A stretch of DNA of 64,000 bases from Streptomyces pristinaespiralis (lineage in GTDB: Bacteria; Actinomycetota; Actinomycetes; Streptomycetales; Streptomycetaceae), in NCBI RefSeq assembly GCF_001278075.1, contig NZ_CP011340.1, positions 3,534,001 through 3,598,000 on the forward strand. The letters run 5' to 3'. Each line of letters opens with the position of its first letter. The stretch's first letter is position 1. The position numbers and the translations under genes are program-made. Shown here piece after piece: positions 8,201-15,900 of the stretch. The notes beneath the pieces were generated by a model that saw only the letters and a program-made list of their open reading frames with translations, did no database searches and had not been told where the DNA came from.

Positions 8201-9845
8201 AGGTGAACGAGTCGGCGCCGGTGCCCTTGGGATGGGTGCGGACGTCGTAGCCCCACTGGCCCATGGCCTGGGAGGCGTTCCAGCTGCCCTGCGTCGCCGT
8301 GTTGTTGACGTCGGTGGAGTCGACGACCACAACGTGGTTGCCGACCGGGATGCCGTCGTCGGAGCGGGCCTTCTGGTTGCCCGAGGGGTAGAAGTCCCAG
8401 GTCATCGTCCGCTGCGACGAGCCGCCGGCCGAGGTCAGCGTGTTCTTCGTCTGCTGGCCGAGCGCGTTGTAGTCGTAGGACGTGGTGATCTCGAACGGGT
8501 CCTTCGCGGACTTCGTCCACCCGTTGTCGTAGTAGGTGTACTGGGTGTCGTTGCGGACCGTCTGCCCCTGCGACGGCGGCGCCGAGACACGCTCCAGCTG
8601 GCCCACCGAGTCGTAGAAGAAGAAGGTCTTGTCCGGGGTGCCGTAGTCGGCGTCACCGGAATCGAACGGGCGGAGCTGCTCCTTGACCCGGTTCAGCTCG
8701 TCGTAGACCGTCTCGGAGGTGAAGTCGGTCGCGTCGTCCGTGGTCGCGACGCCGCGCGGGCTGATCTCCTTCGTCCGGTTGCCGGCCTCGTCGTACTCGA
8801 AGCGGGTCGTCCGGTAGGTGATGGCACCTGAACCGTCCTTCGAGTACGGGACCTTGATCTCCTTGACCAGGCCACGCCGGTCGAAGACCGACTCCGTGGT
8901 GTTGCCCTCGGCATCCGTCGCCTTCCGCGAGCGTCCGTCGAGGTCGTACTCGACCGTCGTGAACTTGCCGGCCGCGTCCGTCGTCTTCGTGACCCGGTCG
9001 TTCAGGTCGTAGGTGTACTTGGTGGTGAAGTCGGCGGTGTCCGCGGTCGCGTTCTTCTTCGGGTCGACGACGGTGACCACGTTGCCGACGTTGTCGTACT
9101 CGCTGGAGACCTTGTCGCCCTTGGCGTTGACCACCGAGACGGGCTGGTAGATCTCGTCGTACGTGTAGGTCGTGGTGTAGTCGCCGACCGTGGCCGTCAG
9201 GTTGCCCTTGGGCTCGGTGACGGATTTGACGTTGCCGACCTTGTCGTACGTCGTGGTCGTGCGCCGCTCGGGATCCGTCGTGAGGTCCTTCGGCGCGAGC
9301 GAGTCGGTGACCTGGTCGGCCGCGTCGTACACCGAGGAGGACTCGGCGCCGCTCGGCGTGAAGACCTTCAGCAGGTTGTTGTTGGCGTCGTACTCGGGCG
9401 CCGGGGTGGTGATGTAGACGCCCGCCGCCTGGTCCTTCGGCTGCTTCTGCTCCAGCGGGCGGCCGAAGTAGTCGTAGGACTGGGTGACCTTGGCACCCTT
9501 GGCGTTGATGACCTCCTTGGTGTTGCCGCGCTCGTCGTAGACGAAGTTCGTGGAGTTGTTCAGCGCGTCCGTGATCTTCGTCGGGTAGCCGTGCGGGCCG
9601 AAGCCGAAGTACGTGGTGGCGTGGCCGTTCGCGTCGGTCTGCTTGGTGGGCTGGCCGTACGCGTCGTACTCGGTGGTCGCCGTGTAGTCACCGGCGGTCG
9701 CCGAGGCGACGCCCTCCGGGTCCGTCACGGACGTCTGGTTGCCGAACTGGTCGTAGCCGAACTCCCAGACGTTGCCGAGCGGCGAGGTCTTGCGCCACAG
9801 GTCGGCGGAGTAGCCGTCGATCCGCGTCGTGTACTCGAACTTCGT
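4971..9845 (-). pseudogene. Rhs-1: 5'-truncated Rhs/YD-repeat toxin with Hint domain and deaminase-like tip
   Basis: Open frame of about 1625 codons beginning right after a TAG at 9848-9846. It aligns with Rhs-2 from the segment TRIDGYSADLWRKTSP (Rhs-2: TRLDGYSADLFTKTSP), so about 1500 N-terminal residues including the signal peptide are missing. Order, numbered from the first methionine at 9728: YD repeats; golvesin-like domain (about 465-600); more YD repeats; RHS core YDPGLNRFLTRDMYGG (about 1040); Lys/Pro-rich linker; Hint domain (about 1204-1360, SFVPGTKVLMADGS to AVLVHNTGC); then a toxin tip with ALSHAEKQA and RAMCDDCISAF, the HAE...CxxC zinc motif of nucleic-acid deaminases. After QAVPPVF the frame runs on through the Sel1 gene to a stop at 4971, so the natural C-terminus appears lost. 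A silent cassette or pseudogene. Confidence 0.85.
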
Positions 9846-10036
9846 CTACGCAGGGCGGCGACCAGCGCCCGAGGGGTGAGCAGGTTGCAGTTGCCCAGCG
9901 CGATGAGCGGCCGGGTCGGGTAGCGGGCGGCGAAGGTCGGCAGGTCGACGCCGAGTGACGGCAGCGTGATGCCGTGGGCGGCGAGGGCAGCCCGCAGCTC
10001 CTCGGCGCAGGTCTGTGCGTCGGGGTGGTCGTGCAT
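9725..10036 (-). pseudogene. 67-aa protein paralogue fused out of frame into Rhs-1
   Basis: The first about 63 codons (MHDHPDAQTCAEELRAAL ... NLLTPRALVAALR) match the 67-aa protein at 867-1070. The native ending is lost at the junction near 9850 and the frame runs about 40 codons through Rhs-1 DNA in a non-Rhs frame to a stop at 9725. Possibly still expressed, since nearly the whole native part is retained. Confidence 0.75.
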
Positions 10037-10061
10037 GGGGTTCACACCTTCCAGTGCGCTG

Positions 10062-10079
10062 TGTGACGAACTGCTCACA
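10062..10079. promoter_or_regulatory. Candidate operator in divergent promoter, copy 2
   Basis: TGTGA-N8-TCACA inverted repeat between the divergent 67-aa remnant and the second XRE regulator. Its core GTGACGAACTGCTCAC is identical to the site at 1100-1115. Confidence 0.35.
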
Positions 10080-10211
10080 CAGTGACGCCGGGCCGCGTAG
10101 CGTGGAAGAGGTTCGGGCACCCGGCCCTGAACTGCGCGTACGCGCGGTGGAGTTGGTACGGGCTGGGGAACGCCGGGAAGCGAGCGGTAACGGCACCAAG
10201 GACGGTGAACG

Positions 10212-11066
10212 ATGGGGCAGCGCAAAGACATCGACGGATCGGCGGGCGTCCCGACCTTCTACGGAGGTGAGTTGCGCTGGAAGCGGGAGGCGGCCGGGCT
10301 CACGCTCCAGCAGTTGGTCGAGGGCAGCTTCTACGGCCCCAGCCACCTCAGCGAGATCGAACGCGGTACGCGCCGCATGCCGGCGGAACTGGCGGAGCAC
10401 GTGGACCAGGTGCTGGGTACGGACGGCTTCTTCAAGCGCCGCTGCGAGGACGTACGGAAGGCGAAGAGGCGGGGGCACGCGAGCTACTTTGAGCGGGTGC
10501 TGGAGGCGGAGAAGCACGCGGAGACGATCGAGGAGTGGTGCCCGACCCTGATCCCGGGCCTGCTGCAGACGGACTCGTACGCGCGGGCGGTGGTGCGGTC
10601 GGCGCACCCGATGGCCCCTGACGAGGCGGTGGAGGAGAAGGTCAGCGCCCGGATGGCACGGGCCCGTCTCTTCGACGACGACCACAACACCCCTGAATAC
10701 TGGGCCATCCTTCCCGAGTCCCTGATCCGTCAGCCGATCCTCCCCCCGGAACCGACGGCCGAGCAGTGGGAGCGGATCGCGGCACTGGCACGGCGCCGGC
10801 GGATCGTTCCCCAGATCCTTCCGTGGAAATGCGGTCCCCACCCCCTCATGCTGGGCACGGCCATGATCATGACCTTCTCCGACGCCCCACCCCTGGTCTA
10901 CACGGAGGCGCAGTACAGCGGGGACACCATCGACGATCCGGCCCTCGTGAAGCAGTACCGCAAGGCATACGATCGGCTCAGGGCCGCCGCACTGCCGCCG
11001 GAGGCGTCCCTCGCCCTGATCGAGCAAGCGGCTGAGGATGACCGACATGGCAAGCAACCGGATTGA
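10212..11066 (+). CDS. XRE-family regulator with DUF5753 (Scr1-type), cassette copy 2
   Basis: 284 residues, the same length as the paralogue at 1250 and nearly identical to it: LRWKREAAGLTLQQLVEG, HLSEIERGTRRMP, EEWCPTLIPGLLQTDSY and LPWKCGPHPLMLGTAMIM. The last 40 codons are almost unchanged at the DNA level, pointing to recent duplication or gene conversion. Coupled to the following DUF397 gene by a 29-base overlap. It lies between the two Rhs loci and could affect their expression, which is inference from position only. Confidence 0.93.
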   Translation: MGQRKDIDGSAGVPTFYGGELRWKREAAGLTLQQLVEGSFYGPSHLSEIERGTRRMPAELAEHVDQVLGTDGFFKRRCEDVRKAKRRGHASYFERVLEAEKHAETIEEWCPTLIPGLLQTDSYARAVVRSAHPMAPDEAVEEKVSARMARARLFDDDHNTPEYWAILPESLIRQPILPPEPTAEQWERIAALARRRRIVPQILPWKCGPHPLMLGTAMIMTFSDAPPLVYTEAQYSGDTIDDPALVKQYRKAYDRLRAAALPPEASLALIEQAAEDDRHGKQPD

Positions 11067-11256
11067 CTTGAGCACCGCTGCCTGGCGCAAGAGCACCTAC
11101 AGCAACGGCGACGGCGGAAACTGCGTCGAGGTCTGCGACGCCCACACCGGCATCGTCCCCGTCCGCGACTCCAAGCTCCCCCACGGCCCGGTCCTCACCC
11201 TCACGGCCCCGGCCTGGACGTCGTTCGTCACGTTCCTCAAGTCCGCCACCGTGTGA
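11038..11256 (+). CDS. DUF397 protein (single motif)
   Basis: 72 residues, the normal length for the family, with one signature WRKSTYSNGDGGNCVEV followed by HTGIVPVRDSKLPHGPVL. Starts within the XRE/DUF5753 gene (29-base overlap), as in the first cassette copy. Presumed partner of that regulator. Confidence 0.92.
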   Translation: MTDMASNRIDLSTAAWRKSTYSNGDGGNCVEVCDAHTGIVPVRDSKLPHGPVLTLTAPAWTSFVTFLKSATV

Positions 11257-11436
11257 CACAGCCTCTGGGCGTCGACCTCCTCGACTCGAGGTCCGCCGTC
11301 GGCCGTACGGCGTCACGCTGGAGCAGCACGCGCCAGAACGAAATGCCCGAAAGAGCGGCGCCAGCTGCTCGCGGCCGAAGCACCGCGGCCATCCCTAGCC
11401 GTCGTCGAGAAACGGCCACAAATGCCCTTCGACCAA

Positions 11437-11467
11437 CGGAGCCCCACCAATGGATGGTGGGGCTCCG
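11437..11467. terminator. Hairpin, likely terminator
   Basis: Perfect 13-bp inverted repeat (CGGAGCCCCACCA and its complement) with a 5-base loop, downstream of the DUF397 gene. Confidence 0.6.
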
Positions 11468-11629
11468 CAGGTCATGCCGTCGGTAGCGGGGGGACCGAGT
11501 ATCAGGTAGGGCCACCGACGGCAGGGATCCCCTGAAGCATGCGCTGCGATGCTTCGGAACAGGGATTGCTACTGAATCCCGGCAAACGATCAACCACGTG
11601 GATCAGGTGATCACGGGAAATTTTCACAC

Positions 11630-11666
11630 GGTGGCATCTCCTGTCACCAGGACAGGAGATGCCACC
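11630..11666. terminator. Hairpin, likely terminator of the immunity array
   Basis: Perfect 15-bp inverted repeat (GGTGGCATCTCCTGT and its complement) around a 7-base loop, ten bases past the stop of the SMI1-like remnant at 11677 on the minus strand. Confidence 0.65.
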
Positions 11667-11676
11667 GCGCTCATTT

Positions 11677-11940
11677 CTAAGGAAGGAATTCCCAGAACGG
11701 GCGGTCAGGCGCGAAATTGCGAGAACACACCGTCACGTCCTCACCCCTGAGATAAGCCAGCAACCACTCGCTGAACGTCATCTCGTAGAGAGTATGGGCC
11801 GGACTGTCGAGCTCCTGAACCAAGACGCGCCAGGGCGACGAGGGTTCATCAGGAACGCGAAGGAATACCAAACGGTCGTGGGAACGGCCGAATGAGGGTC
11901 TCCGTATACGGGAACGACCGACATGATCAGGGTGTTGCCC
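11677..11940 (-). pseudogene. SMI1/SUKH-like immunity fragment (Rhs-2 array)
   Basis: The C-terminal part of an SMI1/KNR4-type protein is intact: FGRSHDRLVFLRVPDEPSSP, VLVQELDS, YEMTFSEWLLAYLRGEDVTV and FAPDRPFWEFLP. The frame opens only after a TAG at about 11940 and shows no start codon with a ribosome binding site, so the N-terminal half is missing. The upstream DNA is coding in another frame for a nuclease-toxin remnant, so a toxin and an immunity fragment appear to have been joined. Related to the remnant at 3860-4310. Confidence 0.6.
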
Positions 11941-12158
11941 CTATTCAAGGCCGTCCACCCGAAACGTTCCACATTGCCGGCCATCCTTGCGTTTGCCTTG
12001 CCGTGCAGAGCCACCAGGTTTCGGACGTCCTGACCGGTGCCCTTGCCCCAGTAACCTATCAGGTGGCCAGCCTGCGGCTTCCCTCCTCCTGCCGCAAATC
12101 GACGCACAGGTGCTGGTGCTGCACGGAATTGAGCAGCAGGGTCCAGGATTGAGGCCAA
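11778..12158 (-). pseudogene. Orphan toxin tip, DNA/RNA non-specific endonuclease-like
   Basis: Frame of about 126 codons whose middle (PQAGHLIGYWGKGTGQDVRN, LVALHGKANARM) and SVVPVYGDPHSAVP resemble the non-specific endonuclease fold found as a C-terminal tip of Rhs/WapA toxins (G-H-L-x-G ... D-x-R-N-x-V, then the VxPxY strand). There is no start codon context and no preceding Rhs cage, so it is a displaced tip of the kind stored downstream of Rhs genes. After FAFLM the frame is out of register with the immunity fragment that overlaps it. The toxin part probably ends near 11860. Confidence 0.55.
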
Positions 12159-12161
12159 AGC

Positions 12162-12198
12162 ACTGAGGTCCCATCGATCTGATCGATGGGACCTCAGT
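12162..12198. terminator. Perfect 18-bp inverted repeat, terminator of the Rhs-2 immunity gene
   Basis: Arms ACTGAGGTCCCATCGATC and its exact complement separated by a single base, 20 bases after the stop of the immunity gene at 12218. Probably an intrinsic terminator. The near-zero loop makes it also a possible recombination site at the edge of the toxin array. Confidence 0.6.
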
Positions 12199-12217
12199 TG
12201 ATTTCATTCGCGGGATC

Positions 12218-12907
12218 TCACTGAGTGAACGCCCTCAGGGCCGACGAGATCTGGCTGCTGTATTCGTCGCAGGTAGCCTCCAGCTGGTGACCAACCGCAG
12301 AACCGAGCAGATCCTCGCTTGCTGAAACAGCAATGATGGCCGCATGGCAGGCACCCTCGATCTCAAGGTTCCTCGTGCCGAAATAGCCCAGCCCGTAGAC
12401 GCGAAGGTTGTCTGCGACGCGAGCAAGGTACCGCTCACGAAGCTCATCCCCCTCGACCACGGTGAGTGAGCCATCCATGTATGAGTCGAGGTATACGGCC
12501 ATCTCTCGTGCAAGGCTGATGGCCCTATCGGTTTGAACCTCGCTCATCTCCCCCAAGGATTCCCCGAGCATGAGCCAGCCGTTGATGACCTCCAACTGGA
12601 AGCTCTCGGCGAATTCAGGCTCGATCTCGGACTCAAACAAGGGTGCGGAACAGAGCTCTGCGATTGCATGCCCAAGGTCCTCATTGACCTCGCCATCCAG
12701 TCGCGTGGCTCCCTCGCGGAGCACGGAAGTGAGAGCTGCGGAATCTACTCCCCACTCTACGGGCATCGCGATGTCGAGCAACGGCGCCTGCAATCTGCGC
12801 AGGGCCAGGTACGCGGCCTGGTGACGCTGCTGCCGAGTCATGGCGCGGATCTGGGCTGACAGCGTTTCGTCATCCCGCCAGTCTGGCTGATTCACCGTGT
12901 CAGTCAC
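12218..12907 (-). CDS. Putative immunity protein for the Rhs-2 toxin
   Basis: 229 residues, acidic and largely helical, no membrane helix, no family recognised. Readable segments include MTRQQRHQAAYLALRRLQAP, VEWGVDSAALTSVLREGA and LRVYGLGYFGTRNLEIEGAC. The GTG at 12907 overlaps the TGA of Rhs-2 as GTGA, the classical toxin-immunity coupling. An ATG at 12940 in the same frame is possible but lies deeper inside the toxin gene. Assignment as immunity protein rests on position; a hairpin terminator follows. Confidence 0.7.
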   Translation of the reverse strand: MTDTVNQPDWRDDETLSAQIRAMTRQQRHQAAYLALRRLQAPLLDIAMPVEWGVDSAALTSVLREGATRLDGEVNEDLGHAIAELCSAPLFESEIEPEFAESFQLEVINGWLMLGESLGEMSEVQTDRAISLAREMAVYLDSYMDGSLTVVEGDELRERYLARVADNLRVYGLGYFGTRNLEIEGACHAAIIAVSASEDLLGSAVGHQLEATCDEYSSQISSALRAFTQ

Positions 12908-15900
12908 CGATAGCCCATCGTTGCCAGGAAGTTCGTCCATGCCTCGTGGTCGTTCCAGACGTACATGGACTGCCCTGGGATCTTCGCTTTCGTGCCAATG
13001 GTAACTGGCCCTGCCATCTGCGCGCCCACTTGACTGAGGAAGTCCGCGCAGCCGTCAGGGTCGCAGGCGTTCCGCGACACGCCACCAGCGACTGGGGTCA
13101 GCCCGTTCGATGCCATGTAGTGGGCGGCCGTCGCTTCTGCATGGGCTGCGTCCATATTGGTCGCGACGATGATGTCCTTGCGCTTCAACGAGTTGATGTA
13201 GTCGAGTTGCGCCTTCTCCAACCCCCGGCCTGCGCCTGTGACCACATAGACCAGCGAATCGTCAGATGTCCGGGCTGCTGTCACTGCAGTCGTCCTGAAG
13301 ACCTCGCGCGCAAACGCGCTTGGGATCTGCTCGTGGATGGCATCAGCCAGTTTCTTGGCCCCTGCTGCAGTCTCGGCAGCATCGTCAAGGTACTTGGCAC
13401 CCTTCAGGAACTTCCCTGCAACAGGGAATGCCGCAGCCGCAGCCATCGTGCACTGCCATGCCGACGGGGAGTTCGTGCACCCCTCGGCATCGGAGAATCC
13501 GGACAGTTCCTTGAAGATGCCCCAGGGGTCCACCCAGTTCTCGAGGCCCGTGGATCCGTCGTGGTACTGGACGTTGAACTCGAGCTTCTCCGGGTCGGGG
13601 ATGACCGGGGCGCCGTCCATGCGGTACTGGCTGCGTGCCTGGCAGCCGGCGTCGCAGGACTCGTGCCCGTCCCGGTCGACGTTGTTGACCGGGTTGCCGC
13701 CGGCGAAGCCGTAACGGTTGCTGTTGGCGGCCCCGGCACCCAGGCTCATGTCGGACGCGGCGCCAGCGTACGAGTCGCGGCTGATGAACCGGTTGTGCTC
13801 CGGGCTGTAGTCCCGGAAGCCCATGTCGTACGTCTCCGACTGGGCGTTCCAGCGCTTGCCGTTGAAGCGGTAGGGGTTGGTCCCCTCGTCGTCCGGCGCC
13901 GTAATGCTGTCCAGGCCGGTCCATTCGTCCCTGACGTCCTGGCCATAGGCGGTGTAGGCGTAGGTGGACGTGGGAGTGTTGGTGTACGAGGTGAACGTCT
14001 CGACGTCGCCGTGGCTGTTGTAGCCGTAGTAGCCGCTCTCGCCGTTCAAGTGGTTCAGCTGGGAGAGGCGTTCTCCTCCCAGGCCGAACTGGTAGGTCCT
14101 GGCAAGGGTTCCGTCGAGATCCTCGCTCAATACCTCACTGTCGAGGCCCAGGTAGTTGTACTCGTAGGTGACGGCGTTGTTGATCCGCTTCTCGACCGTG
14201 CGGTCGAGAGCGTCGTAGCGGTAGGCGGTCGTGTTGGTCTTGTCGCCCGCCTTGCGGACCGTGCCGATGAGCCGGTCGAAGCCGTCGAAGGTGTTCGTCT
14301 CGACGGCCGCGCCACCGTTTTCGGTGACGGACTTCATCCGGCCGAAGGTGTCGTAGTCGTAGATGGCCGAGGAATCGACCAGGTTCGAGGAGGAGCTCAG
14401 CCGGTTCTTGTTGTAGTAGAACTCGGTCAGATCCGACTTCTGGAGGAAGAACTGCTTGGTGACGTTGGAGTTGTCGTCGTGCCAGTACTGCTCCGTCCGC
14501 GGCTTGTTGCCGGTCTTGTCCAACTCCTTGATCCGGTCGACCGGGTCGTAGGTGTAGTTGGTCACGGAGTTCCGGAGCCCGTCGCCGTCACCGCTCAGCA
14601 GCGACGCCGTGTCCTTGCTCTTGTTGCCGTTGGCGTCGTACTCGTAGCCGTGCGACGAAACCAGCGCGCCTGAGAGGTTCTTCTCGGTGCTGGTCTTGAC
14701 GGCGCTGTTCGCGTAGTAGGTGTACTCGACGGTGTTGCCGTTGCCCTTGGTGAGCGTGGCGCGCTGACCGCGATCCGTGTACGTGAACTGCGTGATGTCC
14801 GGCTGAGGGTCGGTCGGTACCTGGCTGGCCGTGACCTTCTTGAGCAGGTTGCGCAGGTCGTACTCGTACTTCGAGTTCTGCTGGGGATGGCTGACGGTGT
14901 CGAGCTGGCCGCTGGCGTCGTAGGTGTAGGAGGTGGTCTTCGGCGTCTGGCCGGTGAGCGCCTCCGTGACCTTGTCCACCTGGTTCAGACCGGTGTAGGT
15001 CATGGTGTACGGCGTGCTCGTGGTGCTGCCGACCGTTTCACCGATCTTGAGCATGTTGCCGTTGAGGTCGTATTCGTAGGCGTACGACCTGTCCGCGGAG
15101 GGGTCTCCGGCGGCGTCTGTTCGGCCCTTCAGGGATCCGTCGGGGTAGTGCGACCAGCCCATGGTCCGCGTGGACGTGCCGTTGTCACCGGTCAGCGTCC
15201 GCTTCTCCTGCTGACCGACGTTGTTGTAGTCGTAGGCCGTCTTGATGTTCCACGCGTCGGTGGAGGTCTTGATCCAGCCGTTGTCGAAGTAGGTGTAGTC
15301 GGTGTCGATGCGTGCCGGGTCACCCGCCGGCGGCAGCGACGTCTTCTTCACCCGGCCTACCTCGTCGTACACCGTTTCGGTGTAGACATCCGCCTTGTTG
15401 TGCTCGGAGTCCGCCGGGTCGTACGGCTGGAACTGCTTGACCGGCCGGTTGAGCTTGTCGTACTCGGTACGGGCCGCGAAGTCCACGTCCGTGCCGGTGG
15501 TGGCGGTGCCCCGCGGCGTCTCGACCTTGGTGGTGTTGCCCACCTGGTCGTAGTGGAAGCGGGTGGTACGCACCGTGGTGCCGTCGTACGGCACCTTGAC
15601 CTCGAAGGTCATGCCCCGCTCGTCGGGGACTATCTGGGTCTTGTTCCCCTCCTGGTCGATCGTCGCGACGACGATCGAGTCCTTGTCATACTGCGTGGTG
15701 GTGAACTTGCCGGCCGCGTCGATCTGCTTGACCGGCCGGTGGTCGAAGTCGTACTCCGTCTTGCCGGTGTAGTCGGTGGTGTCGGCCGTCGCGTTCTTCT
15801 TCGGGTCGATCACCGTGACGGCATTGCCGACGTTGTCGTACTCGTAGGAGATCTTGTCGTTCTTGGCGTTCACCACCGACGTGAGCTGGTAGATCGCGTC

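Larger units (their letters stand above)
9850..11256. repeat. Duplicated regulatory cassette, copy 2 (truncated at Rhs-1 junction)
   Basis: Same gene order as 867-2375, but the similarity stops abruptly at about 9850, inside the last codons of the 67-aa gene. Beyond that point the sequence is Rhs-1 coding DNA. The ATP-binding protein gene of copy 1 is missing here. This marks a recombination or insertion junction. Confidence 0.85.
11257..11676. other. Intergenic region with two hairpins, no gene seen
   Basis: About 420 bases between the DUF397 gene and the immunity remnant, without a convincing coding frame. Local GC is lower than the genome average, e.g. GGGAAATTTTCACACGG near 11616-11632. 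Holds the hairpins at 11437-11467 and 11630-11666. Probably remnant DNA of the toxin array. Confidence 0.6.

Noticed and set aside
5418..8831. Very long open frame (1137 codons) on the plus strand
   Set aside because: Antisense to Rhs-1; composition is Arg/Val/Gly-rich low complexity as expected for the reverse of YD-repeat coding DNA, with no domain motif.
9846..11256. Insertion sequence or transposon at the Rhs-1 junction
   Set aside because: No transposase or integrase gene, no terminal inverted repeats and no target duplication are visible; homologous or illegitimate recombination fits better.
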